Assembly (NCBI RefSeq): GCF_001425785.1
Contig: NZ_LMDI01000006.1
Location: 81,001 to 145,000, forward strand
Source of the DNA: Rhizobacter sp. Root1221
GTDB taxonomy: Bacteria; Pseudomonadota; Gammaproteobacteria; Burkholderiales; Burkholderiaceae_C
Direction: 5' to 3'
Length of the DNA: 64,000 nt
Part shown: positions 9,783 through 19,605 of the stretch, in pieces
Numbering within the stretch: the stretch's first letter is position 1
Layout: each line of letters opens with the position of its first letter
Notes under the pieces: generated by a model
What the model saw: the letters and a program-made list of their open reading frames with translations, nothing else
The model's database searches: none
Told to the model about the DNA's origin: nothing
Translations under genes and position numbers: made by a program

Positions 9783-10556
9783 TCATGCCAAGCTCCGGTG
9801 GAGTGTGTAGAACAGCAGTTGCTCGTCAAGCAGGCCGACCGCGTGTTCATGGGTGCACGCCGGCGCTTCGCGCCGCCCTGCGAGAGGGGTTCGCCCGCCT
9901 TCGGGCGGCCGGACGACGGGCTCGTTCCACGCCAGGATCGCTCTGGCGTAGGTGGCCGTGGCGCGTGCGACGGTGGCGGGCACCGCCTTCAGTGCGCCCG
10001 GATCGAAGCGCACGATGCCGTGCATTTCGTCGGCCGTGAAGCCCAGGCGCCGGCCATCGAGGCCGATCACCACCAGGCGCTGCGATCCCAGGCGTTGCCG
10101 TGGCGCATGACCGGTCCCGGTCGAGTGCGCCAGGCCAAGCACGCTGCCGAGTGACACGCAAACCAGCAGTTCACCGCGCACATTGGCAACACCCTGCACG
10201 ATACCGCCGCGCCGGTTCGGCAGCGAATGAATTGCAGGCAAGGCAGCAACCTCCCGGAACACCGGCGTCGGCAAAGCCAGCCATTCGGCACCGATGCGAA
10301 AGATGACCACGGAGTCCACGTCCTGCCCAGCCTCGGGCGCCTGCGCCATGTGACGCGTGCAATCGGCGAGGTAGCCGGGCGGAGCTTCCCGGTCCAGCAG
10401 GGCCGATGCGGCGGCAGCGTGGACCGGACAGCGGCTGCAGTGCACGTGCTGCCTCAGTTCCGCGCAGGAGCGATCGCCGCGCACGCCGATGCGGTTCCAG
10501 CAATCGTCGATGGCGGCATGCGCCGGGCCGGCAGCGAGGGTAGACGCGGCGTGCAT
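9783..10556 (-). CDS. wspD: WspD: CheW-like scaffold protein
   Basis: WspD is a CheW-family adaptor linking the receptor WspA to the kinase WspE. The ~257-residue protein has an N-terminal Cys/His-containing segment (IDDCWNRIGVRGDRSCAELRQHVHCSRC) that is typical of WspD and absent from plain CheW. The CheW fold follows from ~88 (VVIFRIGAEWLALPTPVFREV; VANVRGELLVCVSLGSVLGL). The ATG at 10556 lies two bases after the last base of the wspC stop codon, in the usual operon position. The open frame extends far upstream inside wspC, but that part is only an overlap. Confidence 0.9.
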   Translation of the reverse strand: MHAASTLAAGPAHAAIDDCWNRIGVRGDRSCAELRQHVHCSRCPVHAAAASALLDREAPPGYLADCTRHMAQAPEAGQDVDSVVIFRIGAEWLALPTPVFREVAALPAIHSLPNRRGGIVQGVANVRGELLVCVSLGSVLGLAHSTGTGHAPRQRLGSQRLVVIGLDGRRLGFTADEMHGIVRFDPGALKAVPATVARATATYARAILAWNEPVVRPPEGGRTPLAGRREAPACTHEHAVGLLDEQLLFYTLHRSLA

Positions 10557-10557
10557 C

Positions 10558-11811
10558 TCAGGCCCCGCCGCCTTGCTGCAGCCGGCTCGCGCGCCGCTGC
10601 AAGCGTTGCGCGCCGGCCGCATCGCCCTGCTTTTGCAGCAACAGGGCGAGGTGGACCAGCGCCTCGTGGTGATTCGGTTCCAGGTAGAGCGCCTTGCGGT
10701 ACTGATCGGCGGCATCGTCCGTCTTGCCACTCGCATCGCGCACCAGGCCGAGCAGGTTGTACGCCTCGGCCGTGGGACCGCGCTCGCGCAGATGCGCTTC
10801 GCAGAGCGCCGCAGCCTCGGCCAGGTGCCCCTGGTCGGCAAGGCGCCGCGCGCGGTCGATGCCCGTTGTCGCTTCAGCCCGCGCAGCCGTTCGCGGCGTG
10901 GCGGCAGGCGGCGCCACCCGGGGCCGGGCGGGCCGTGGGGCCGCGGCCGCTGGTGCCAGCGCACGAATGGGCCTGGATGGCGCCGGGGTTGCGCGAAGCG
11001 TCGTGCCACCACCGGGGGCGGACCCCTTGCGGAAGGCAAACGCGAGTGGCAGCTTCGCTGAGACGAAACCGTGGTCCGACAGCAGGGCCGTTTCGGAAGG
11101 GCCGACGAACAGCCACCCGCACGGCGTGAGCAGCCGGCCCAACACCGCGATGGCACGGTCTTGCGTGACGCGGTCGAAATAGATCAGCACGTTGCGGCAA
11201 AAAATGACGTCGTACAGTTCCGCCTCGGCCACGAGACCGTCCAGCAGGTTGCCGTGCCGAAACTTCACCAGCCGCTGCACCGCGTCGGCCGGGCTGTGGC
11301 CGCCCGCGGTCGCGACGAAGTGGCGATCACGGAAAGCCAGGTCGCCGCCGCGAAACGAGTTGCGGCCGTACACCGCCCCCTGTGCCCTCGCCAGCGCGCG
11401 GTGGCTGATGTCGACGGCATCGATGCGCAGCGCGCTTGCCGGGAAGCCGGCGTCGAGCAACGCCATGGCCATCGAATAGGGCTCCTCCCCCGTGGAGCAC
11501 GGCACGCTCAGCAAGCGCAACACGCCCTGTGCCTGGCGTGGCGACCGCTCATCGCGGAGCAGGCGCGCCAGCGCCACGAAGGATGCGGGGTCGCGGAAGA
11601 ACCAGGTCTCCGGAACGACCACCGCCTCGATGAGTTCCTGCAACTCGGTGCCCGAGCCGCTGAGCCGATCCCAATAGCTCCGCGCGTCCGCCAGCCCGCA
11701 AGCCGACACCCGCTCCTGCACCGCGCGCTCGACGGACGCCGAACCGATGGAGGCCGCATCCAGGCCCATCTTCTGCTTCAACAATTGCTCGAAACGGGCG
11801 GTGTCCATCAC
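10558..11811 (-). CDS. wspC: WspC: CheR-type receptor methyltransferase with TPR repeats
   Basis: WspC methylates glutamates of WspA using S-adenosylmethionine and sets adaptation. The CheR domain (~1-265) holds the small N-terminal helical part, the SAM motif SVPCSTGEEPYSMAM and the segment FCRNVLIYFD. A low-complexity Ala/Pro/Arg linker (~275-315) leads into tetratricopeptide repeats (AYNLLGLVRDASGKTDDAADQYRKAL), as in Pseudomonas WspC and other CheR-TPR proteins. Length is 417 residues. The start overlaps the wspB stop by four bases. Confidence 0.95.
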   Translation of the reverse strand: MMDTARFEQLLKQKMGLDAASIGSASVERAVQERVSACGLADARSYWDRLSGSGTELQELIEAVVVPETWFFRDPASFVALARLLRDERSPRQAQGVLRLLSVPCSTGEEPYSMAMALLDAGFPASALRIDAVDISHRALARAQGAVYGRNSFRGGDLAFRDRHFVATAGGHSPADAVQRLVKFRHGNLLDGLVAEAELYDVIFCRNVLIYFDRVTQDRAIAVLGRLLTPCGWLFVGPSETALLSDHGFVSAKLPLAFAFRKGSAPGGGTTLRATPAPSRPIRALAPAAAAPRPARPRVAPPAATPRTAARAEATTGIDRARRLADQGHLAEAAALCEAHLRERGPTAEAYNLLGLVRDASGKTDDAADQYRKALYLEPNHHEALVHLALLLQKQGDAAGAQRLQRRASRLQQGGGA

Positions 11812-12269
11812 GCTGCCTTGGCCTCATCGAACAACAGCGCACGCAGCGGCGCCGGGAGCAGGCGCTGCACCTCGATGCGCTGGATCAGCCCGCGCGCGTC
11901 GGCGGTCACCGGCCCCAGATAGGACGCTGCGCCAACGCTCACGCCGGCCGCAACGAAGTCCGCCGGGTCACGGCGCAGCGTTTCCGTCGCCCTTTCGGCC
12001 AGCAGGCCGAGCAGGTGCGGCCCGTCGACAGGGTCGGGGAACTGCACGAGCACGATGCGCGTGCTCAGGCGCGCCGCCGCCGGGCACCCGAGCGCGAGTT
12101 CGCTCAGGTCGATGACCGGCACCGGGACACCCCGGTATTGGCACAGGCCGGCCACCGCCGGCGGCGCGTGGGGGATCGCCTTCACGCCCAGCCGCGGCAG
12201 CACGGCGACGACCTGGCCCGCGTCTAGCGCGTAGCGTTCACCGCCCAGCTGAAAGAGGAGGAACAGCAT
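11808..12269 (-). CDS. wspB: WspB: CheW-like scaffold protein
   Basis: This is a compact 153-residue CheW-domain protein (FLLFQLGGERYALDAGQVVAVLPRL; VAGLCQYRGVPVPVIDLSELALG). It is the second adaptor of the Wsp complex and would couple WspA to WspE alongside WspD. It lies 18 bases downstream of wspA and overlaps wspC by four bases. The identity rests on the CheW fold and the conserved gene order. Confidence 0.93.
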   Translation of the reverse strand: MLFLLFQLGGERYALDAGQVVAVLPRLGVKAIPHAPPAVAGLCQYRGVPVPVIDLSELALGCPAAARLSTRIVLVQFPDPVDGPHLLGLLAERATETLRRDPADFVAAGVSVGAASYLGPVTADARGLIQRIEVQRLLPAPLRALLFDEAKAA

Positions 12270-12287
12270 CCGGCTGGCCCTCGCACC

Positions 12288-13922
12288 TCAAGCCTTCACC
12301 AGTTTGAAGCGCGAGACGCCGCTGCGCAGCACGCCGGCCGCCTGGTGCAAGCCGTCGATCGCCTGGCCCGACTGGCGCAGCGAGTCGACTGTCTGCTGGG
12401 CAGCTTCGCTCAGCTGTGTCAGCGCCTGGCTGATCTGCTCGGCCCCGGTCGCCTGCGCCTGCACGCCCTCGCTGACCGCATCGAAACGCGGCGCCAACGC
12501 CTGCACCTGCGCGATGATCTGCGACAGCTGCGCGCCAACCTCCTGGACCTCCTGCATGCCGCGGCGCACCTCCTCGGAGAACTTGTCCATGCCCATCACG
12601 CCGGCCGACACGGCGGACTGCATCTCCTTGACCATCTGCTCGATGTCGTAGGTGGCCACGGCGGTTTGGTCGGCGAGCCGGCGGATCTCCGTGGCCACCA
12701 CGCCGAAGCCGCGCCCGTATTCGCCGGCCTTCTCGGCCTCGATGGCAGCGTTCAGCGACAGCAGGTTGGTCTGGTCGGCCACCTTGGTGATGGTGGTGAC
12801 GACCTGATTGATGTTGCCGGCCTTGTCGCTCAGTACGGCGAGTTTGGCGTTGATCGACCCTACCGCCTCCATCACGTTGTGCATGGTCTCGGTCATGCGC
12901 CGCAAACCTTCCTGCCCGCCGCCCGCCAGCAGGGCAGTCTCCTCGGCGACCTGCGACACCTCGCTCATCGTCTTCACCAGTTCGCGCGAGGTGGCGGAAA
13001 TTTCCTTGGACGTGGCGCCGATCTCGGTGGTCGTCGCGGCGATTTCGCTGGCGGTGGCCTGTTGCTCCTTGGACGTGGCGGCGATCTCGGTCGCCGAGGT
13101 GTTGACCTGGATGCCAGACTGCTGGACCTGGCCAAACAACACCATCAGTTGCTCCGTCATCCGATTGAACCCCTGCGCCAGCGTGCCGAACTCGTCGCGC
13201 CGCTCCAGGTCCATCCGCTGGGTCAAGTCACCGGTGCTGATCGCGTCGGTGGCCGTGAGCAACCGGCCCAGCGGCCGGGTGATCGATCGCAGCAGGACGT
13301 AGCCGAGCGCCAGCGCCAGCAACAGCGCCGCGGCGAGGCTGACCACGATGGCAATGTTGGCCACCGCGACCGATCTGGTGATCTCCCGGCCTGACTCCTC
13401 GCCATCCGCCATGTTGTAGTTGACGAGGGATTGCACGGCGGCGCGGACCTTCTCGAACTGCGGATCGAGCTGGCCGTGCAGCAGTGCCCGGGCTTGTTCG
13501 TTCTTCTTGGCCGCGCTCAGCTTCAGGATGTCCTCCTGCGTTCGCAGGTAGACATCGGCAGCGTGAAGGCTCTTGAACGCCTCGTAGTTCTCGCGATCCC
13601 CGGCCGTGAAGATGGTGGCCTCGTAGCTCCTGGCCAGGTTCTCGAGCCTTGCCCGGTTGCCCAGCAGTTGCGACTCGACCTTGCGGGCCTCGGCTTCATC
13701 CGTCTCGAACACCTGCGCCTGGGTCAATGCGAAGTTCTCTTGCCAGGCGACCATCAGTTGACTGCTGTGCAACATGCCGGGCAGGGCCTCCTTCTGAATG
13801 ACGGTCGCGTCCTGCGCCACGCGCGCGAGGCAGGCGTAGGCGACAGCGCCCATGACGATCATCAACGCCAGCACGGCTGCGAAGCTGGCGAGAATGCGGT
13901 GTCGTATGGTCCAGGCGTCCAT
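12288..13922 (-). CDS. wspA: WspA: membrane-bound methyl-accepting chemoreceptor
   Basis: WspA is the surface-contact receptor of the Wsp pathway. After a short cytoplasmic end, a first membrane helix (~9-33), a periplasmic four-helix-bundle domain (~35-185) and a second membrane helix (~190-213) lead into HAMP and a long coiled signalling domain. The hairpin tip [40 protein letters not shown] is characteristic of WspA. The ATG at 13922 was chosen because GAGGGAG stands about nine bases upstream and the resulting 544 residues match WspA; a longer open frame starting at 14063 has no good ribosome site. Confidence 0.95.
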   Translation of the reverse strand: MDAWTIRHRILASFAAVLALMIVMGAVAYACLARVAQDATVIQKEALPGMLHSSQLMVAWQENFALTQAQVFETDEAEARKVESQLLGNRARLENLARSYEATIFTAGDRENYEAFKSLHAADVYLRTQEDILKLSAAKKNEQARALLHGQLDPQFEKVRAAVQSLVNYNMADGEESGREITRSVAVANIAIVVSLAAALLLALALGYVLLRSITRPLGRLLTATDAISTGDLTQRMDLERRDEFGTLAQGFNRMTEQLMVLFGQVQQSGIQVNTSATEIAATSKEQQATASEIAATTTEIGATSKEISATSRELVKTMSEVSQVAEETALLAGGGQEGLRRMTETMHNVMEAVGSINAKLAVLSDKAGNINQVVTTITKVADQTNLLSLNAAIEAEKAGEYGRGFGVVATEIRRLADQTAVATYDIEQMVKEMQSAVSAGVMGMDKFSEEVRRGMQEVQEVGAQLSQIIAQVQALAPRFDAVSEGVQAQATGAEQISQALTQLSEAAQQTVDSLRQSGQAIDGLHQAAGVLRSGVSRFKLVKA

Positions 13923-14161
13923 GAAGTTCGGCTCCCTCACCATGGATTGCGCCTCACCCGGCCCCGGCGGACAGGTCGACGCGATGCACTGGACCATACT
14001 CTCTATCCGACGCGCTTTCCATGTGCCGCCACACATAGCGAGTTCACCCAGCCGACTCGTCACGGCGGGGCGAAAACTGGCCGCCCAACATGAGCGAACA
14101 CCTTGACCGCGACCCCGAGCATGGCTGTCGACCGTGAAGGGGGCGCGGCTGCACCTCGGGT
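13923..14161. other. Spacer upstream of the wsp operon
   Basis: About 240 bases separate wspA from the 3' end of the SDR gene, both on the minus strand. It must hold the wsp promoter and any terminator of the upstream operon. I see no convincing -35/-10 pair, sigma-54 box or strong hairpin. A minus-strand frame continues into it from wspA but lacks family similarity. Confidence 0.4.
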
Positions 14162-14887
14162 TCAGACGGTCAGGTAGCCACCGTCCACGGGCAAGGTCAC
14201 GCCAGTGATGTAGCCGGCGGCAGGCGAACAGAGAAAGACGATGGCGTCGGCCACGTCGGCCGGCTGCCCCCAGTGCCCGAGCGGCGTTCGATCCATGATT
14301 CTCCGGCTCGCTTCCTCGTCGCGAGCAAGCCCCTCGGACAGCGGTGTGGTGATCCAGCCCGGAGCGACGGCATTCACACGAACTTTCGCAGCGGCATAGG
14401 ATTGCGCCAGGGACTTGGTCAGTTGGACCACGCCACCCTTGCTTGCCGCATAGGCGGGCCGATCCGCGCTGCCGAAGGTGCTGAACATCGAGGCGACATT
14501 GACGATGCAGCCGCGGGCATGGATGAGCGCAGGCACAGCGAGGCTGCAGGCGCGCATGATCGACGTGAGGTTGACGTCCAGCACGTGCTGGAACACGTCA
14601 AGCTCGTACTCCGCCCGATCGCGGCTGATTCCGGCGCAGTTGACCAACACATCGATCGAGATCTCTTTCGACAGCACCGCCTGCAGTGCCGGCCCATCGG
14701 TCACATCGAGTTCGATGCAACGGATCCGGTCGTGCACTGGCGCGTGCTTTCCGGCGGCTTGCAGGCCCACCGCCAGCACGTTAGCGCCCAACTCCGCCAG
14801 GCGGAGCGCGGTGCCGGCGCCGATCCCCGACGTCCCGCCCATGACGATTGCACGTCGTCCCTCAAAGAGCGTTGCACTGAAAGTCAT
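14162..14887 (-). CDS. Short-chain dehydrogenase/reductase (SDR family)
   Basis: A classical 241-residue SDR oxidoreductase that would use NAD(H) or NADP(H). It has the cofactor motif GGTSGIGAG near the N-terminus, NCAGISRD, a catalytic Ser region (VASMFST), YAASKGG for the Tyr-Lys pair, and a C-terminus [14 protein letters not shown]. It is the last gene of a three-gene operon with a zinc alcohol dehydrogenase and a cupin dioxygenase; its ATG overlaps the previous stop (ATGA) behind GGGGAGGAT. The substrate is unknown; an alcohol/ketone intermediate of the same pathway is the natural guess. Confidence 0.85.
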   Translation of the reverse strand: MTFSATLFEGRRAIVMGGTSGIGAGTALRLAELGANVLAVGLQAAGKHAPVHDRIRCIELDVTDGPALQAVLSKEISIDVLVNCAGISRDRAEYELDVFQHVLDVNLTSIMRACSLAVPALIHARGCIVNVASMFSTFGSADRPAYAASKGGVVQLTKSLAQSYAAAKVRVNAVAPGWITTPLSEGLARDEEASRRIMDRTPLGHWGQPADVADAIVFLCSPAAGYITGVTLPVDGGYLTV

Positions 14888-15951
14888 GCCATATCCTCCC
14901 CATTCGGTGCGACCAGAACCTTGACCTGGTCCTTGTCGGCAAGTAGCGCGTTGAAACCCTGCGATACCGCCTGCGCAAGCGATACCTTCCTCGTGACAAT
15001 CGCGGACGGGTCGATCAGGCCCCTGGCCGTCCACGCCATCAGCGTCGGAAAGACATCCCTGTAGCCGACGCTTGCAGTCAGCCGCAGCTCACGGTTGACG
15101 ATGTCGAAGACGTCGATTTGGGCCTTTCCCATCAAACCAACGAGCACGGCCTCGCCGCCCTTGCGGACACACGCCAGCGTTGAATCGAGCGAGGCCTGTG
15201 AGCCGGCCACTTCGAACGCGATGGCCGCCCCTCGGCCCGAGGTCGCCGCGAAGACCGTGCTGGCGCTGTCCTCGCGGGAGGCATTCACGGCCCTGCTGGC
15301 GCCCATGGCGCCCGCCAGCGCCAGGCGGTTGGCATGCACATCCACCGCGATGATCTCGCCGGCGCCGCATTGACGCAGCATGGCAACCGTCAGCAGGCCG
15401 ACAGGCCCCATGCCGAACACCGCGCAGGCGTCACCTGCTCGCAGCCCACTGGTGCGCACGGCATGCAAAGCAACGGCGGCGGGCTCGAGCGCGGCGGCTT
15501 GATCAAAGCGCACTTCGTCCGGAAGCCGGTGGACCATGTACGCGGGCACCACCACTGATTCCGCCAGCCCGCCGTCGCCCATGAGACCGGCAAATCCCAT
15601 TGAAATGCAGCGGTTGTACTGCCCTTGGCGACAGTACAGGCACTCCCCGCAACGGTACGCCGGTTCGATCGCGACACGCCTGCCGACTTCGATCTCCGGG
15701 TCCACGGACTCGACCACCACGCCGCAGAACTCGTGGCCCAACGTCAACGGCGCGCACCGGCCCGAGATCGGATGCGGGCGTTCGATGGGAATCGCATGCG
15801 GCCCGTCGGCGTACTCGTGCAAGTCGCTCCCGCAGATGCCGCAGTACGCGACCCGAATGCGCACCTCGCCAGGCCGCAATTCGCACGCCACCAGGTCCAC
15901 CAATCGCAGATCCCGCGGCCCGTGCCAACGCAGTGCCTTCATCGCGGTCAC
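14884..15951 (-). CDS. Zinc-dependent medium-chain alcohol dehydrogenase
   Basis: A 355-residue zinc alcohol dehydrogenase of the butanediol/sorbitol dehydrogenase type. Catalytic zinc residues are visible in [11 protein letters not shown] and GHEFCG, the structural zinc Cys cluster in [15 protein letters not shown], and the NAD fold in [15 protein letters not shown]. It would oxidise a secondary alcohol or diol, or reduce a ketone. Translation probably starts at a GTG (15951) overlapping the TGA of the cupin gene; an ATG at 15942 is an alternative. It lies between the cupin dioxygenase and SDR genes. Confidence 0.85.
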   Translation of the reverse strand: MTAMKALRWHGPRDLRLVDLVACELRPGEVRIRVAYCGICGSDLHEYADGPHAIPIERPHPISGRCAPLTLGHEFCGVVVESVDPEIEVGRRVAIEPAYRCGECLYCRQGQYNRCISMGFAGLMGDGGLAESVVVPAYMVHRLPDEVRFDQAAALEPAAVALHAVRTSGLRAGDACAVFGMGPVGLLTVAMLRQCGAGEIIAVDVHANRLALAGAMGASRAVNASREDSASTVFAATSGRGAAIAFEVAGSQASLDSTLACVRKGGEAVLVGLMGKAQIDVFDIVNRELRLTASVGYRDVFPTLMAWTARGLIDPSAIVTRKVSLAQAVSQGFNALLADKDQVKVLVAPNGEDMA

Positions 15952-16475
15952 CGGAACAGTGTGTCTACATGAGCTGCGCCGATGCCGACCTTCTCATAGT
16001 GCTCGCGGCACAGCTGAATGTAGTCATGCACGTCGAAGTGCCCAGTGGAGACGCCCTTCTCGTCGAGCCAGATCAGGGGCCCCTTGACGATGAAGAAAAC
16101 GCGCATCGGATCGGGGTGCTCATAGGAGACCAGCGTGTGACCCTCACCGGGCGTTTCGTACACGAAGCTTCCGGCCGTTGCGATCCAGTCATGCTCGAGA
16201 TAGCCCCACTTGCCAGAAATCGTGAACGCGAAGACCTCATGGGGGTGGTAGTGGCGGTTGACGAGCCCCGGCTTGTCGGCGCGCAGCACATCTGCCCATC
16301 TGTTCTCGCTGGGAGATATCCACAACGGCCGCGAGAAGACGGTTTCGCTGAGGGGCACGTAATAGCGCAAGTCGTCCGTCGCTGCATTCGCGATGTGCAC
16401 CTCTGGCTTGGCGTCTGGCTTGAACACATCAGCGATTGGCGGAATGTTTCGCCAGAATTCGGATTCGACAGTCAT
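15948..16475 (-). CDS. Cupin dioxygenase, 2,4'-dihydroxyacetophenone dioxygenase family
   Basis: The 175-residue single-domain cupin resembles 2,4'-dihydroxyacetophenone dioxygenase, an iron enzyme of ~177 residues that cleaves the C-C bond of an alpha-hydroxyketone to a carboxylate and formate. The metal-binding His cluster RHYHPHE (His75, 77, 79), Glu94 (GYLEHD) and His113 (EGHTL) are in the expected places. It is the first gene of the operon, followed by an alcohol dehydrogenase and an SDR that could supply the hydroxyketone. The true substrate could differ from the aromatic prototype. GGGGGG lies about eight bases before the ATG. Confidence 0.75.
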   Translation of the reverse strand: MTVESEFWRNIPPIADVFKPDAKPEVHIANAATDDLRYYVPLSETVFSRPLWISPSENRWADVLRADKPGLVNRHYHPHEVFAFTISGKWGYLEHDWIATAGSFVYETPGEGHTLVSYEHPDPMRVFFIVKGPLIWLDEKGVSTGHFDVHDYIQLCREHYEKVGIGAAHVDTLFR

Positions 16476-16685
16476 CGTTGCCCCCCTGCAAGCGGTGTGA
16501 GTAGGGCGACTTTGTCTTCAACTGAACGCGGCTGCTGTTCCAGGCGCGACGAGTTGTTTGCGTCACATGGACAACGCAGCAGAGCCTCAGGGATTGCCCT
16601 GATGAGCACCCTGCTTGCCGCTGCCGACCGACTGTTAGCATGAGATGCACTGACCGGTTGCCGCGGTCGGCTTCTTGCCAGCCCT
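16476..16685. promoter_or_regulatory. Divergent promoter region, cupin operon / araC-type regulator
   Basis: This 210-base gap separates two outward-facing start codons, so it should contain both promoters and the binding sites of the AraC-type regulator. A weak -10-like TAGCAT (16636-16641) lies about 45 bases before the regulator ATG with TTGCCG 15 bases upstream of it, on the plus strand. I see no clear direct-repeat operator. Confidence 0.4.
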
Positions 16686-17696
16686 ATGCAATCCCTCGTC
16701 ACTGAAGAACGCCGCTTTGTCCCCTTGAAGGAAGGGGCGACGGAGCTCGCACCGGCGCGGGAACGCTTGCGCTATTGGGAGTCGTACACCACGTCGGCGT
16801 TGATCGGTCTTCGCTGTTCTACGTACGCCGAGGAAGGGCTCCATGCACGGCAGCGGAACTTCGACCTCGGCGCACTTCGCATTGCCGACATTGTCGGGAA
16901 CGAACACGTTGTGGAACGCACGATGCCCATCGTGCGCCGCCACCCGAAACATTCGCTGTTTGCCTGCATGCTGTTGGAGGGCGAGGCCTTCTTTTACCAA
17001 TCCGGCCACTGCACCCTCGTTCACAGCGGCGATCTCATCATCTACAGCACGGAGAAGCCGTATCTCTACGGGTTCACACGGCCGATGCGTCAGTTGATGA
17101 TCGACATCAAGGCAGACGAAGTGCTTGATTCCGGCGACGAGATTTCCCAAGCATCGATGCTCAAGATCGATGGCAGCCTTCGCGCGGGGCAATTGCTGAT
17201 CCAGCCGCTGAGGGACGGGATCCTGGGTTTCATGGACGACCCGCTGTCCGTGTTGGCACCGGCCGTGCATCGCGAGGTGCGGGCGAGGTTGCGGCTGCTC
17301 CTGGAACCGAGGGGGCATGGTACGCCCCGAGGCGACGACGTCATGGCCCTGCGCCTCCTGAGGGCTGAGCGTTTCATCGCTGAACATCTTGCTGAACGCG
17401 ATCTCGACGCTGAGGCCGTCGCAAACCACATGGCCATGTCGCTGCGCAACTTGAACCGCGTGTTCGAAAGGCACGAATGCAGTGTCACGCAGTGGATCTG
17501 GCAAGAACGCCTCGTGTTGGCGCATCGGCAGCTCGCCGAGCTGGGCCATTCCGCCCGCTCCATCGGTGACATCGCGTTGGGTTGTGGCTTCTCTACGCAA
17601 GCTCACTTCGCACGCGAGTTCAAGCAGCGCTACGGTTCCACACCGACGCAACATCGACAGGCTTCAGTCGGTGCCGGCCCATCCGATCGGACCTGA
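16686..17696 (+). CDS. AraC/XylS-family transcriptional regulator
   Basis: A 336-residue activator-type regulator. Residues ~20-200 form an AraC-binding-like cupin sensor (RRHPKHSLFACMLLEGEAFFYQSG; GDLIIYSTEKPY), and ~225-325 the double helix-turn-helix (AEHLAERDLDAEAVANHMAMSLRNLNRVF; SIGDIALGCGFSTQAHFAREFKQRYGSTP). It is transcribed away from the cupin-ADH-SDR operon, so it most likely controls that operon in response to its substrate. It ends 17 bases from the convergent carboxylesterase gene. Confidence 0.88.
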   Translation: MQSLVTEERRFVPLKEGATELAPARERLRYWESYTTSALIGLRCSTYAEEGLHARQRNFDLGALRIADIVGNEHVVERTMPIVRRHPKHSLFACMLLEGEAFFYQSGHCTLVHSGDLIIYSTEKPYLYGFTRPMRQLMIDIKADEVLDSGDEISQASMLKIDGSLRAGQLLIQPLRDGILGFMDDPLSVLAPAVHREVRARLRLLLEPRGHGTPRGDDVMALRLLRAERFIAEHLAERDLDAEAVANHMAMSLRNLNRVFERHECSVTQWIWQERLVLAHRQLAELGHSARSIGDIALGCGFSTQAHFAREFKQRYGSTPTQHRQASVGAGPSDRT

Positions 17697-17713
17697 CGCG
17701 GCGCGCCGGTCCT

Positions 17714-19510
17714 TCAGACCTCCGTCAGCTGCCGGAACACCGATGCCGGTTGCGCGCACCCGAACTCACGGCCCAGCTCGGCGTACTCCTGTTCACTGCC
17801 GAGGCCCGCGAACAGTGGTGACCACAGGAAGACGCGGGCATAGATGCGGCAGCGTGATTCGCCGGAACTGACTTGCGGCGACAGCCGAAGCGACGCCTTG
17901 AGCGACGCGATGTCCTGGCGCACACCAGCCATGCGCAGACCGCCTCCGGCCGGACTGTCGATCAACAGCGTCTCGGCCGCCATGCCATGGGTACGCCGCT
18001 GCCATTGCGCATCGCCGGACAGCCGAGGCACGCCCACGCGCGCAAAGCTCGTCCACGCGTCACCCATGGCCTGCGCCACGGCGCGCCGCCCGGCTCGATT
18101 GGATGAGGTATTGATGCCGAAGATGTCCAGCTCGCCCGCTGTGTCACGGAAGGCGAACGCCATCTCCATGCCGTGCGCCGCGCCAAGCAGAATGTCGGGC
18201 CGCACGAACGGAACGGCAGGTGCTTCATCCCAGTCGAAGCGGTAGGTCCACACGTCGGCGTGGCCACCGGCCAGCATCGCATCCGCAGGTTCTTCGACAT
18301 GCAGCGAGCGCCAGGCCTGTGAGTAGAAATTCGATTCGGTGATGTACTCGGCGCGATCGCGCAGCAAAGGCAGTTTGCCGAACAGCAGCCGCACGTGCTC
18401 TGGTTTGTCCGCCAGGAAGGTGCGGTACTCGTCGCGGTTGCTGCCGATGATCACCGGCACGCGGTTCCATGCGCCATGGCGGAAGACCTCGGGCAGTGGG
18501 TCGAGCGGCAGCACGACACCGTCGCGCACGGGACGTGGGCTCAAGCAGATGCCGACGCTCCCTGGCTTGAAGACGCTCAACAGTTCTTCGGGCTTGAGTG
18601 AGCGCAGCCAGGTCGCCAGGTCGGTTGCTGGCGTGGCATGCAGTGCCTGATCGGCGGCATCCACATCCGGCGCCTTGCCGGCCGCTGTCCACAGCCGGGC
18701 GACCACTTCGCGGGCGCTGGTACGTTGGCTTTCCAGCGGCAAGTCATTGCGCTCGGTGGCCTCGTGAACACTGAATGTTTCGGCCACGGGCGACTGTGCG
18801 ATGGCGCGCTGGAAGAGTCCAGCGGCCAGCGGGCTGGCCAGCAGCGTCAGCACGTTCTGGCCGCCGGCCGATTCGCCGAAGATCGTGACGCAGCCCGGGT
18901 CGCCGCCGAAGGCGGCAATGTTGTCGCGCACCCAACGGAGGGCGGCGATCAGGTCCAGCGTGCCGAAGTTGCCCGAGCGCTCTTCGGCCGTGCCCGAGTC
19001 CGCCTCGTGCAGCGCGGGATGACGGAACCAGCCGAGCACCCCGAGCCGGTAGTTGACGGTGACGACGACCATGCCGTCGTGCGCTGCGTAGTTGCGTGCG
19101 GCGTCGTAGCTGGCGGCAGTGCCCACTGCGTTGCCTCCACCGTGGATCCACACCATCACCGGCCGGCGCTGGACGCCTGCGGGCACGGCGTCCGATGCCC
19201 AGGCGGGCGCGAAGATATTCAGCGAAAGGCAGTCCTCGTCGCCCACGATGCGGCCGTACAGCTTGGCCGGCACCGGCGCGAGCAAGCCCGCGTACTGCGG
19301 AGCCATCGGCCCATGCGCCAGTGCGTGGAACACGCCGTCCCACGCTGATGCCGGCTGCGGTGCACGCCAGCGCAGCGGACCCGTGGGCGCCTGTGCGTAG
19401 CGGATGCCACGCCAGGCATGTGTGCCGTTGGCTTCTTGCGAGCCGATCAATTCCCCGCCGGCCGCGCGGCGACGGGTATCAGCGTGCGGCGTACGGATCG
19501 ATTTGTGCAT
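17714..19510 (-). CDS. Type B carboxylesterase/lipase family protein
   Basis: An alpha/beta-hydrolase of the carboxylesterase type B family (~598 residues) that would hydrolyse esters. The N-terminal family signature ANGTHAWRGIRYAQAPTGPLRW, the oxyanion-hole segment VMVWIHGGG, the nucleophile GESAGG and a C-terminal GAAHGMEMAF His region are visible. It is the last gene of the GMC/ALDH/ABC operon. The ATG at 19510 has GGAAG eight bases upstream; the frame stays open to an ATG at 19609 that overlaps the livF stop (ATGA), so a 33-residue longer form is possible. No clear signal peptide is seen, so it is probably cytoplasmic. Confidence 0.85.
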   Translation of the reverse strand: MHKSIRTPHADTRRRAAGGELIGSQEANGTHAWRGIRYAQAPTGPLRWRAPQPASAWDGVFHALAHGPMAPQYAGLLAPVPAKLYGRIVGDEDCLSLNIFAPAWASDAVPAGVQRRPVMVWIHGGGNAVGTAASYDAARNYAAHDGMVVVTVNYRLGVLGWFRHPALHEADSGTAEERSGNFGTLDLIAALRWVRDNIAAFGGDPGCVTIFGESAGGQNVLTLLASPLAAGLFQRAIAQSPVAETFSVHEATERNDLPLESQRTSAREVVARLWTAAGKAPDVDAADQALHATPATDLATWLRSLKPEELLSVFKPGSVGICLSPRPVRDGVVLPLDPLPEVFRHGAWNRVPVIIGSNRDEYRTFLADKPEHVRLLFGKLPLLRDRAEYITESNFYSQAWRSLHVEEPADAMLAGGHADVWTYRFDWDEAPAVPFVRPDILLGAAHGMEMAFAFRDTAGELDIFGINTSSNRAGRRAVAQAMGDAWTSFARVGVPRLSGDAQWQRRTHGMAAETLLIDSPAGGGLRMAGVRQDIASLKASLRLSPQVSSGESRCRIYARVFLWSPLFAGLGSEQEYAELGREFGCAQPASVFRQLTEV

Positions 19511-19605
19511 CACGTGTACTTCCATTGTTGTGTTCGGCATCCCATCGGCGCAGTGCCGGGGACGCTCACTTCCGTCAGCACCGCGATCGGCGACCGTCCG
19601 CTTCT

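Noticed and set aside
7548..10154. An 868-codon plus-strand frame opposite wspE and wspD
   Set aside because: It lacks any recognisable domain, and WspE/WspD on the other strand are unambiguous.
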